Both the position numbers and the translations under genes were made by a program. From Sarcophilus harrisii (Eukaryota; Chordata; Mammalia; Dasyuromorphia; Dasyuridae), in contig NC_045430.1 in the NCBI RefSeq assembly GCF_902635505.1, positions 2,048,677 to 2,112,676 on the forward strand: a stretch of 64,000 nt of DNA. The letters are read 5' to 3'. Of the stretch, positions 24,101-36,300 are shown in pieces. Under the pieces are notes generated by a model, which was given only the letters and a program-made list of their open reading frames with translations, searched no databases and was not told where the DNA came from. The first letter of the stretch is position 1; the number at the start of each line of letters is the position of its first letter.

Positions 24101-24297
24101 CAGGGATTATACAAGATCTCTTGAGTCACCCAAAAACACTCTGCTCTAGAATCATGGATGGGGGGTGGGCAGCTAGGTGGTGCAGTAGATAGAGCACTAC
24201 CCCTGAAGTCAGGAGGACCCAAGTTCAAATCTGGCCTCAGACATTTAACACTTCCTGGTTGTGTGATCCTCGGCAAGTCACTTAACCCCAATTGCTT

Positions 24298-24329
<32 letters not shown>

Positions 24330-27300
24330 GAATCATGGGGCACTGGACTAAGCTCTTAGCATGATACCCCTGCTCTCAATGTGGTCACAATCAGCGTTCT
24401 CAGGGAGATGACATGCCCAGACATAAAGAAGGGGTAATGTCTGAAGGGAAGCCCTAACAGCTGCAGGGACCAGGAAAGCTCTCCTGCAGATGTGGAATTA
24501 AGCCTTGAAGAAGCTGGGAGAGTGGGGAGACAGAGGCAAGGAGGGGCACTGCCGGGGGGAGGGGGGGGGGGCAGAGCGGGGAAGGAAGACACAGGCAGGG
24601 AAAACGCCCCACAGTGGGGAGATGGAGGGTCATCATGTTGGAGGCCAATGGTGCAGGATCAAAGGATGAGGTCCCACAAGTAGGAGACACTCAATGGACA
24701 TCGGCCAATTGAATTAAAATGGTCAAGTCAGGGCTCCAGCCCTCAGGGCTGCCTGCTCGGGCTTACCTTCATAGAAACGAATCTTGTCCCTCAGGATCAC
24801 CATGCCTTTGGTTAGCAGCTGGTTCTGAAAGCAGAACCCCCAAAGATGTCAGTGTTTCCCAGAAGCCCACAGGATCAGGAGTAGAGCTGAGAAGATGGGA
24901 TGTCACAGTGCAAAGGAGCCTCAGACATCCCAAGCTCCCTGGTTTGGTCCCCAACCTTGGTCCCCATCCCCTTGGCTTTCAACACATTTTCACGCCCTCA
25001 GTCAACAGGGAAGGAAAGAAATTCTAGCATTTATAAGCAAGTGCAGGTAAAAACTAAAATACAGATTCATTTCTAAAGGATGGCAGATTATAGAGTAGAA
25101 ATGTCTTTCCCTCTTACTGCTCCTCTCATGCTTATACCCCCAACTCACTGAAAGCGATTTAGATAAATTCTCTCAGTGGAGGTCAGAGACTGGTACTTGA
25201 GCTTCTTTCCATCCCCTCCTCAAGCTGTCCCACCCCCTCTTCAGAAGCTCAGCTGTGGCCCCTTTATCACTAATCAAGGAAGAAACCACACTTCGGAATT
25301 CTGACCCATTCTGCCAAAAGAAAGTCCCTTCACTTGGAAGTTCTGGCAGCATTGAATGGCACTCCCAAATGTGTGCTTAATTTGGGCTTGGTTGGGCCCA
25401 AAGAACGGAGGAAGAAGTGTGAGGTAGCACACGCTTATGAATATGGCACAGGACCATTCATTGGAGCCCCATTCCGGTTATAATGAGTTACTGGGGTGAG
25501 AGAATAGGCTCATTGGAGCCCATTTGGGTCACCAAAGGGCATAGCCAAACCAACCCTTGCCTGGGCAAAGCTGCTGCCGAGGATGTCTGCCTCAGCCTGG
25601 GGTTAGGGGTGGACAAGATGGGGCTGATTCTTGAAGGGCGAAGAACCCACAGAAAATTAGGGCCATAAGCATGCTTAAAACAGGGGATGTCAGAGCTGGG
25701 AGAGAGCTTAGAACAGGGGATGTCAGAGCTGGGAGAGACCTTAGAACAGGGGATGTCAGAGCTGGGGGGAGCTTAGAACAGGGGATGTCAGAGCTGGGGG
25801 GAGCTTAGAACAGGGATGACAGAACTGGGAGGAGCCTCATTTTATAAGACAGAGAATATATCTAAAAGCCAGCCATAAGCCTAAATCCAGCTCTAACCCA
25901 GGACATTGAGACTATAATGATCAGGATTCAAACCCAGGAACTGCCACAGTGCCTACAGCATTGAACCTGGAGTCAAAAAGCTCACAGTTCACATTCTATT
26001 TCAGACACTTCCTAATCTTGTGACTCCTGGCAAATCACTTCAACTCTGACTGCCTCAGTTTCTTCATCTGTAAAATGAGGGTGAAAACAGAGCCGCTTCC
26101 CCTCCCCCGGCCCTGAGTTATTGGGAGGAGCCAACATGGAGCTGTCTGTAAAGCCCCCTGGCCCCAGGCAGACGCTACATCATTACTGTATCAAACTGTT
26201 CTTCCTGGTTCTATCACCATTGCCCTCCGCCCAGTCCCACCCTCGGGAGGGGCACGGGGTGAGCACACTCACCTGGAGATATTCCGTGAAGAAAGAGCCC
26301 AGCTCAGTTTTCAGCAGCTGCCTGTGCTCAGAAGACAAAGGGATGCAGACATGAGAACAGTGACCCGCTTTGTGGGTCCTTAGATGGAGAGCAGGGGCTC
26401 CTCAGGCCCAAGCCCTCAGGGGAGCCTCTGCTCTTCCAGCCAATGAAATTGCCTGCTAATCATTCTCTATACAGACAGCTTCCCTCTCTCTCCCCCCTGG
26501 CCCTGGAGAGTCTCTAGCTCCCTAGTGCCATCCTCAAGCCCTCTCCCGATCCTCCTTCCCCTGCAGCACATTCCTGACTGAGGTCTCAGTCCTGATCCTA
26601 GACAACTTTGCACGTGCTTCCTTCCAAACTCAGCTTGGGGTTTTCTCTGCCTAGGAAGGATGGCCCGGAGGGCAGGGCTCTCATCTCTCACCCCTGACTT
26701 TCGGGGTCCTTCATAGAAGTTTATTGAATCAGTTTACAACAGAAACCCAGAAGCTCAGAAAGTCCAGTGACTTGTGGGGGGATGCACAGCTCTTCCTCGG
26801 CAGGGCCAGGATTTGAACCCTGGTCCTTATATACTTCTCCACCTCCCCAAGCCCCAGTCAGTGATTTGACGAAGCCATTTTCTCGATTTTTCTAGCTATT
26901 ACCACTTTGAATTCCCCAAGAAGCCCTGGGAGCTGGGTCCTGCCATCGGCACTTTGTGGATCACCTCATAAAAGGCACAGGGATTTGAGTTGGGGACTTA
27001 CTGGCTTCTTCCGGGTGAGCGGTGTTCTTACCGACTACCCCTCCTCCCCCAGCTGCATCCTCAGGACGAATGCACTATTTGTGGTTGGGTCCATGGGAGG
27101 ATAGACTGAGGATACACATCCTTGAGAAATTAAGAGTCCTGCTGGAACACTCAGGGCCAGCACCGGGCTCACAAGGCTCGGCCCATCTGCAGACACCCTC
27201 AGAGACCATTTATGGAAACAAGTATCCCTTTCTAAGTGCTCTCTTCAGAATAATGAGCATGCACCCGGCCTTTACTGTCACAAAGGGACTCACACCCACT

Positions 27301-30300
27301 TTGTTATTCCGTTCTAGGGACTTGCCCTTTTTAGAGATGAGGAAACTGAGGCTGAATCATTCAAGTGGCTCCCTATGGTCACACAGCTAGTAACTACAGA
27401 GGAGTGGAATGCAAATCCAGCTCTCCGTTCCCCCAATTTCTTCATTTTTATGGCTTTCTCCTATTTTAAAGTTGCCTTGTTTCCTCATACTTCTGTCCCA
27501 TTTCTCCACGAACAAGGCATCCTTTCCAACAGAAAATAAAAAAGAAAGGGAAGGGGAGGAGTTCAGGAAAGTTGTGCACTCCTTATCTACAGGTCCCCAC
27601 CTCAGTAAGGAAGTCAAGGAGATGCCTTCTCATCTTTCTTCTCTCAGGCACAAGGTTCAGCGTAGATTGTTTTCTCATTGCTCTCCAAGTCATTGTGCCT
27701 TGTTGTTCTCTTGATTGTGCTCACTTTACTTCCGTTCATAGAAGTCTTCCCATGCTTCTTTGCATCCTGCACATTTATCCTTTCTTAAGCACACTAAGAC
27801 CTCCAATGCATCCACGCACCCTGATTTCTTAAGCTGTTCTTGGGGTGATGAAAACTAGGTCTGCTTCCTGCAAATCCTTTGTGCAAATCATTTTCCAGGC
27901 CAGTTGTACTCTGACCTCTGTGAGCTGCTTGTAACACAAAGAGACTTCACAGGCAATTTGGTGCGGGGGGAGACGAGCACAGGATTTGGATTCAGGAGAC
28001 TGAAGTTGCCTCTGCTACTCAGAATTCCCATGATCCACAGTAAAGTCCCTTCCTCCTCAGGCTCTGTTTCCTCAGGCATTGGACTATATGTTCATTGGAG
28101 TTCTGACATTCTCTTTTATCTTGTACTATAGCTACACCTCTGCCATTCCCTGCTCTAAGGTCCCTGCCAGCCCCTGTTCCATCACATCTGCCATCCCACA
28201 CATTCTCTATTTCCAAGAGTCTTATCCATTCCTTAAGCCTCACTTTAGGAGGCTGTTAGAACACAAAGATCACGTCCTCCCTTGTTCTTTCCCCTTTCCT
28301 GCCTCAGAAGCATCAGATATTCACAATAAGTTTAATTAATTACTAACATAACATGTAGCCCTCAGAAAGGAAACAGACCATGAAATTTCTGTGATCCCAG
28401 AATTCTCCTTTGCCATTAAACCATCCAGTGGAAAAGACTCGGATCCAAAGCACCATCACGGAGTAAAAACGGTACAGAAGTGAGTGCAGAGTCTGGAGTC
28501 TGGGCCCAGTTCCTTCTTTCTGGGACTCTGCCTCCTTTGTACAACAAGGCCCCTGCGTGAGTTTAATTGACTCAGGGGTGCCCATCACCTCCTTTCCTCT
28601 CTGACCAGCTGTCCATTTGGCTGCCCCCCAATCATCCTCAACCTTGCTCAATTCAACCTCTCCCTAGCTCCTTCACTGTCAGAGGCCAGTGTCTTCTCTA
28701 TCCTCCCAATAAACCTCACAAGATCATCCATCATCCCATAGCAACCCTGCCCTTGGCAGTCCAGCTCCTCCAAAACTCTATTTGTGGCCCCCACATCTTC
28801 CTTCCTCAATCCCTTCTGAACCCTCCGTGCTCTGGCTTCCAAGCACCTGGACCTGCCTGTTCCAAAGTCACCAGAGATCTCTTAATTACCAACTCTCTCA
28901 GCCTTTTCCAACCCTCATGCTTCTTGATGAGGCAACAGCTTTCGATGCTCTCTTAGACGACTCCAGGGACCCTCCTCCCAGCTGGGGCATCACTCAGGGC
29001 TTTTAGGACACAGCCTAGAGGTGAATCCAGGTTTCTCTGGATGGGGATGAATTCTCCAATGGGGGAAACATGTCCTTGGGCTCCTGCCTTGCTTGTTGGA
29101 GATTCAGATAAAGGTCCAACATCATGGATGCTCAGGGTCCATTTCTGGAGCTTGTGACACTTTCCACACATAAAGAGACTCAATGGGCTGGTGCCGAGTT
29201 TGACGGGAGTTGTGACTGCAACGTATCGTCCGAGGTCTGTCCACTGGTCAGGGACGGTCTCCTTTAGGGCCCGACCTTTGGGGCAGCTCGCTTCAGGCAT
29301 TTCAGTTGTGTCCGGCTCTTTGTGGGTCCAAGCGGGGTTTTCTTGGCTAAACTACTGGAGTGGTTGGCCACTGCCTTCTGTAGCTTATTTTACAGAGGAG
29401 AAAACTGAGGCAGGCAAGGTGAAGGGCTGGGAGGGGCCTTAGAATAGGAAATGTCAGGGCTAAATGGGGTCTTCCAACAGGAAAAGTCAGGGCTGAGAGG
29501 GGTCTTAGAACAAGGGATGGCAGAACTGGGAGGGGGCTTAGAATAAGGGATGGCAGAGCTGGGTGGGCCAGATGGGAGAAGTGCATTCTCCCCGGGTTAC
29601 TGAGAGACATCAGTAGCAGAGCTGGGGCCGGTCTTTGCCCTTCTGTCCCTTCTGTCCTCCCCTCACCTGGCTGTGTAACATCACAAAGCTCCCACCGGTC
29701 ACTAATGGGGCACTCTTGTCCCCCGGCAGAATCGTCATCTTTTCTTCAAAGGTGGGGGGAGGAAACTAGCAACTATGTCAGGGGGAACCCAGTTCAGCCA
29801 AACCTCCTGGCCTGACTGGGTCTCAGGGCCCCTCCCAAGGGACGCCCCCTGTGGTGTCCAGGGCCCTGAGAAAGAGCCTCAGGGATTCTCTTCCAGAGGG
29901 CCATTTAACGGGTTCCCAGGCCCGGTCTCTGAGGCGCACAGGGACGTCTGGCCATCCCTGGCCAAGGCCAGAGCTTCTCTCCCTGATGGTCAAGATTGCC
30001 AGCCTCTGCTCGGGCCACTTCATCCTGGCCATTGAGCCCAGCCCCTGGTGTGATTCTGCCTAAGGAAGCCCCTGCAGGAAGGACCTGAGGTCGGCTGCTG
30101 TTCCTGGCCTTCCATTTATCGAATGTCAAAGAGTCCAGAACCTTGGAATCCCACAATTCCAGTGCCTCGGACCCGTCCTGGCTAAAGCTGCACACGTGGC
30201 CTCCAGGAACGGAGATCTCAGGAACAGAGTCTGCCTGGCATCAGGGCTATCGCTCCTGTGGTCCAAGCTGCCTCCCCTTTCAGGGATCCCCTGAATTAAA

Positions 30301-33300
30301 TCACCCAGAACACCTCTTCCATGCAGCAGGAGCTCAGATGCCCCCTCCTCTAGGCAGACCTCCCAGTGTGGGGCTGTGCTGCCCACGGGCTAGGTGACCT
30401 CCCATGAGTCGGGTAATCCCTCGGACCTCAGGTTCCTTAGATGGAAGATTAGTGCCACTGACTTGGCAGAGTCGTGTTGCTCTGTCCCTGCCCCAAAGAC
30501 GGGGGTTCTCGCGGACTGGGTCCAGGCTGGCACTGGCCAGAAGGAGACGGCCAGCAGGCTGTGGCGGGGCTTGGCCAGAGCCACTTGGGAAGTCAGAGAG
30601 GGGCCCAGGGGTAGGCAGGAGTGGGGGCTCCCTGAGGGCAGGGCAGAGGTTCCCGTTTCTGCCTTTCTATCTCCATTTCTTAGCCCTGGGCCAGGCAGAG
30701 AAAGTGCTTCATGGACATTGTTGATTGATTATTGCCCGAAACCCAGGCTTAATGAGCCCCCAAGGGCACTGACCTGACTGAGGCTCCCGGCCCCAGCCCT
30801 GGGCTGGGAGTCGTAGCTGGCCATCGGGGTAGTTGGGGAACTGTCTCTGGGAGCAGTGGCCGAAGATCGGGGCGGACCAGGTGCCTCAAGAGCCAGGGAG
30901 AGCCCAGAGGCCCTGGGGGTGTCCAGCCCGGGCTGGCCAGAGAAGCGCATCCCCTCCCCGGCTTCTCCTTTTTCCGGATCCCCCCCTGGGGGGGAGCTTT
31001 CCCAGCTCTGAGCACCGGATGTCCCGGCCACCCAGCGCTGCTTTGCTCCGGAAGGTCACTCACCTGACTCCTTCGTTCAGGTGGAACAGCTGGTGCTCCG
31101 GAAGGCCCTTCTTCTGGAACACAGCAATCACTCCATTGTGGATGCTGGGGAGGAAAGAGGGGCCACTTAGAGGCGGGGGTCCTGCTGGGGGCGGCGGCCA
31201 CTCTGGGCCCCAGTATCCTCCTCAGCAGGCAGTAGGGGAGGCTACAGACCTTTCCCAGCCCACCAAGGAGAGGAACAAAGAACGGGAGGGGAGGGAGGTT
31301 TCCCGCTGGCTGGGTCCTGGCTCCCTGTGACCTTTGGCTACTGCCAACACCTGGGGCGTCCTTTAAGCCTGGGGACACTCGAGGGGTCTCTGTGGGCTGC
31401 TGAGCTGGGGAGGCTTGCCCTCCTCCCCTCCCCCTCCTGGGACGCTCTGGGGGGCTGTCCCCATATCCTAGCTCGGGAACTTTGTCGAGGGTCTGTATAT
31501 CTCCTCCCGCTGGGATGCGAGCCCCTCTGGGGAAGGAATTATTCCTTTTTACCCAGGCACACAGTAGGCACTTAAGAGAAGGAGCCGCTGGCCAGAAGCC
31601 AGGGGCTGAGCCCCAGGGAAGCCTCCGACCTCTGTGGGTGTACTACAGACAAGTGGGTCGGGGAGCCCTGACTGCTCAGCCCGGAGAAGGGAAGGCCGGG
31701 GCTATCGGGGAAAAGAGGGGTTCAACCTGCTCCCCCTGACCTGAGGCAGCTCCAGAGCAATCGGTGACCGCCAGCTTCCGCCCGCCCAGCCACCCCCACC
31801 CCCAAACCCTAGGGCAGGATCTCACCCTCCCCCCTCACATGAACCTTTCACTTGCCCAGTGAGTCAGAGGCCAGTCCCTCCGTGCCCTGGGGCCATCCTG
31901 GCTGATGTGATCAGGTGTGTGTCTTGGGGGGGAGAACTTGGACAGGAAAAACCTGAGGGACAGGTCGATGGCCCGGGCCAGGGGGAGGGGCTTCCCCAGT
32001 CCCGAGGTCGGAAGTGCGGCTCCACCCTTTAGAGCCCCATCTCTAGCGGGGCTCACGGCGTGGAGGCCTCTGGGCTGCTGCTAAGATGCGCCCTAGAAGG
32101 GGAAGGGGGACCTGCTTTCAGTAACAGATACCGGAGGGGGCACCTGAGAGCAGCCGCCACCTGGCTGCCTGTTCTCCACTGGGCCACCAGGAGTAACCCT
32201 TTCTCCCCCTAACTCTGGGACTGCGGTGGCTCGGGGCAGGGCACTAGAGACAGAGATGTCAGGCTGGAATGGAGGGAAGACCCAAGCATTGGCAAATCTG
32301 AGCTGGACAGGGCCCCCGGGACCAGCTTCATGGGCTAGAGAAGGCAACAACGGTCCCAGAGAAATGTCCACAGGGATAATCCCCATAACCTCAACCACCC
32401 AGGCCGGCCTCCTCAGTCTCCAGCCTCACAAGCCTCCCTGCTTGGCCCAGCGCTTACAATCCCTTTTTCCCAGAATCCCCCTCCCACCCTGCCCAAGAGC
32501 TAACAGTGTGGGCACGGACCTCCCCCTTCCTCCTTTCATTCCAAGCTCTAAGCTTTGAAAGCCTTCCCACTCAGAAAAGAAGGGGGAAGGGCATAAACAT
32601 TTAGGAAGGACCTACTATGTGCCAGGTATTGTGTTAAGTGCTTGGCAATCTTAGTGGTCGGTACAGTTATTGAGGAAGCCAAGGCAGAGGGTGAAACAGC
32701 GTCCAGGACGGGCTGAGATTAAATTTAAACTTGAAGCTTGTGGACTCCAGGCCCTGGCGCTGACCACTGCACCACAGCTGCCCTTCTGACCCCTCCTCTA
32801 AGCTCCCTCCCAGATACGCTCTGATATTCTGACCCAATTCCCTGCCAGGTGCCAATGGCTGCTCCTTCGAGCCTCCCAGACGACCCTCTCCAGAAGACCC
32901 CGGAGAGCCCAGCCCCAGCTCCTTCTAGGACAGCCCAGCTAAAGAAGCCCGCAGAGTCAGCCTTGGGAATCATCAGAGAGAAAGGCGAGGGCCAAATGGA
33001 GGCAGGAAGCCTCCCACATGACCCTCTCCAAAAGGTCAGGGAGAGCCCGGGCCAGCTCCTTCTAGAGCAGCCCAGCTAGGAAGCCAGGAGAGTCAGTCAG
33101 CCTTGGGAGTCATTGGAGAAAGGCAAAGATAAGGTGGAGGCAGGGAGCCTCCTGGGGTCCCTTGGCCCTAGAAGCCAAGATAAGGGTCGTCCTCGGCTTT
33201 GCCCAAGGGCAGAAGGAACCAGTCCAGAGTCAGCATTTACGTGATGAAACCAGCAGCCTCCCTCAGACAGTTTATACTACCTTTGATCACACAAAGAATG

Positions 33301-36300
33301 GGCCTGGGAAAGGGGATTAGCTTTATCTGCTCAGTCCCAGGAAGGCAGATTTAGGAGGCCCTTGGAGGAAAGCTTTTATTTCTGAATAACCAAAACAATA
33401 TTCACTCCCCACCCAGCTGGCCCAGGTCTGGCTCTTGTCGGCCTTTCCAGACTTATTCTGGACCTTCCCTTGCCGCTTTCTCTGAAGGCTGAGGCCACCT
33501 CACCCTCTGAGACTCTGTCCAGCTCCCCCAGGGCAGGGCCCGAGCAGGCTCTTAGTAAATGCGTGTTTGCCGAAAGGAGACACTGGGAAAGCCGCTCAGG
33601 ACAGTAAAGTCCCAGACGCAAGGATCTGGCGTTCTCCTTTCCCGACTCCCAGGGTTGGGGGGCAAGGAGGGAACCTCGTGGTTCTGGACAACAGGGATCT
33701 CCCAGCCTCTGCTGGAGCGGGGAATGGGCTCCCCTTTCCAGGCCTCAAGCTATAGAGGCAGGGCTTGGACAAGGGAAGGGTCCGGGTTTCAGGGGCCTCT
33801 CTAGTCCCGGGGAGTCCCGCTTCTATCAGAATTTGGTGACTGCTGTCACTGTCTCCCCAGAGCAGCTCCGTGCCAACCCGCTCCCCTCCAGGGGCCGAGA
33901 CCTGCCGGGTCAATCCTCAGACAGGTCACCCTCGCACCCCACCCCAAGCCTAGGGTCGCTCAGGGTGGGGCCTGCTTGCACAAGGTGGGGAAGGAGACAC
34001 AAATCTGAGATAATCGGAGTCCGGGTTACCGGGACCTTGGAGGCTGCGGATTTGGATTTCTCCTCCACTCCCAGAAAACACCGGAGGGCCCCACCCCAAA
34101 AGGTCAGGGGTGGGAATGAGGAACTCGAAGCAGGAGGCTGGGCTGGACGGAGGGGAACAGGTGGGAGCACTGCCCCACCCCCCACACCCTGCTAGTGCTT
34201 CTCTAGCTGCCTCAGGGCTGGAAACTTAATGGAGGCAGCACATGCCAGCAGCTGGCCTTGGAATCTGGCAAATCTCACCTCCTCTGTGACTGTTTATCTC
34301 TCTGAGCCTCAATTTTCACACCTGGAAAATGGGGGTATTAATACCTGTAGCCTTGAAAGCACTTTAGCAGTTTTAAAAATGTTTGCTTATTTATTATTTT
34401 AAAAGCAGTTAAGAAACAAAATGACTGTGCTCCCCGGGGAAGGAGCCGAGTCAGGAGGACCAGGAAAGGCCCAGAGGCAGGACCGTTTCCTCCACTTTCT
34501 ACAAGGGGTCTCCCCATGACTTCAGTCCACTGGGGATAAACTCTAGGTTTCCAGAAAAGTAAAAACCCAGAGACCCCATCCCCATCCCCGCTTCGCAAGC
34601 CTGCTCATGGGGATTGGTGGAAGTAAGAGATTAAACTAGGGTCACTATAACCTGCTCTAACTCTTCCCCAGGCACACTGCCCCGGGCAATGTGGGTCCGG
34701 CTTCAGGACCCTGGACAAGGAGTGTCTCCTAATTGGCTCGGTTTCTCTGGAGGTAAAATGGACCCTATCAGCCTGTCTCCTCCACCCTCTGGGCAGTATG
34801 AAGCCGATAGGCTCTCAGTGGAACAACACTGTAGGGGAGAGCCTGGCCTGACCCCCTGTGACTGGCCCAGTCCTGATCCGGAGGGGACAGCGCGGCCCGA
34901 GTTTGTGCGGCAGGTCACCGGCTGCCACAGCTGTTCAGGAACAGCTGCTGGCGCACAGGACTCGGGGCCTGAGGAGACTCCCTGCATGGTCTTAGGGGAA
35001 TCCTAAGCCTGGGCCTCAATATCCCCTTCCATAAAGTGCAGAGGATGGGGATCCGGCTTTATAATCTTGTCACTTCACTTCTCTAAGACTCAGTTTCCTC
35101 CTCAGGGAGAAGAGGGATATAATATGCATTTTTAAGTACCTACTCAGGGCCAGGAACTAAGTGAGATTAGGCTGTCTGGCCTCTGCTTTCCTCCAGCTTT
35201 CACTTTAGGTTGACGAGAGAAAGGGGAATTCTGGGTCGCTGGGATCATTTTCTCTCAGGTGGGACCCTCTGAATGGCTGCCGCTGGCTGGGAGCGGGGCA
35301 GGGTTCTGGCCCCTCACCCTGCCTGCCGAAAGCCCTGGACCCCTCCCTTCTCCTCCGCCTCCCACAGGAGCCGGCCCTAGAGCCATGTCTGCGGCTGCAA
35401 AGAGGAATGAATGGCCCCTTTCATTCCACCTGGAGGAGTGATGGAGGCAGATCCCAGGGCACCCCGTGGCCGTGCAGCTCCGGGGACAGAGGGAAAACGC
35501 CAGCTCAGCAGTGGGACTGAAAGCCTTTCGCCATCTGGCTGATTCCACCCTGCGCCCGCGAACGCCCCGGGTTCCAGGCCGAGTCACGGGAGGGTGTTTG
35601 CCACACAAGGTCCCGGCAATGACATCTCCTCACCTTGGGCTTCCCTCAAACACCGCTCGAGAATCCCCTCCCCCAGGAAGCCTCTGCCCCGGGCCCCATA
35701 GGTCCAGGCTCTCCCAGCCCCGAGCTGCTCCCTGCCTATTGTGAATCTGGCCATCTGTGCACAGAACTTTCCTCCCACCAGTATAATAACCCCCGAAGAA
35801 AAGGCCTTCTTGTGTCCTTGTTCTAGCCCATAAAGCATAGGAGCTGCTCCACAGAGCCCTGTCCAGTTGAATGGAAACCGATTCAGCCTTTATTCAAACA
35901 CATCTGCCCTTTAAGAGCCTCAGTTTCCCCCTCTGTGAAGTGGGGATGCTGATCCCTGAACCACATGCTTCCCAGGGCTAGTCAGAGGAAAGAACCACAG
36001 AGAAGGCGTTTTTAGGCCACCTTCACTCTCCCTCTCCTTTGTAACAAAGGATGAAAAAGAGAAGAGGGAAGTTCTCTCCGTGTCCCATAAGGACCCGGGT
36101 CTGGCCCACACCTGAGCAGCCAGGATCTCAAACCCAGCGCTCATCCCTTGCTCAGCCGACTTCAGCCTGGATGAAACGTGAGTGCCAAGGGGGAGGGGCA
36201 GGGAGGTGTGCTTCTTGCCCATTAATGCAGGGAGGGTGTGGGCAGAGAAACTGAGATAAAGGGCACCGTGGGTATGTAGCCAAAACCAGCCCCGACGTTT

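Larger units (their letters stand above)
19197..24766 (-). other. PRR5: PRR5 intron 4
   Basis: Noncoding, 5.57 kb. It holds a GGCAGA-type minisatellite (20566-20725), a CORE-SINE (about 22400-22650), an AT-rich tandem array (22700-23370), a MIR remnant (plus, about 23690-23850) and a young SINE (24166-24329), each listed separately. Between 21100 and 22400 the sequence looks unique. G-runs occur at 24555-24573. Confidence 0.6.
24825..26272 (-). other. PRR5: PRR5 intron 3
   Basis: Noncoding, 1.45 kb. It contains the 33-base tandem array at 25677-25839 and a CORE-SINE at about 25940-26180. The remainder shows no signal. Confidence 0.6.
26322..31063 (-). other. PRR5: PRR5 intron 2
   Basis: Noncoding, 4.7 kb. 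MIR-type pieces lie at about 26700-26850 and 27320-27425 (minus) and 30395-30480 (plus). A diverged L1 tail (minus) is likely at about 27640-27845. An L2 piece, a MAR1 SINE and a 33-base-type array are listed separately. The stretch 29620-31060 is otherwise GC-rich and unique. Confidence 0.55.

Noticed and set aside
35360-35441. Plus-strand acceptor followed by a short ATG frame (MSAAAKRNEWP)
   Set aside because: Only 18 codons follow, with no donor or partner exon; antisense to PRR5 intron 1.
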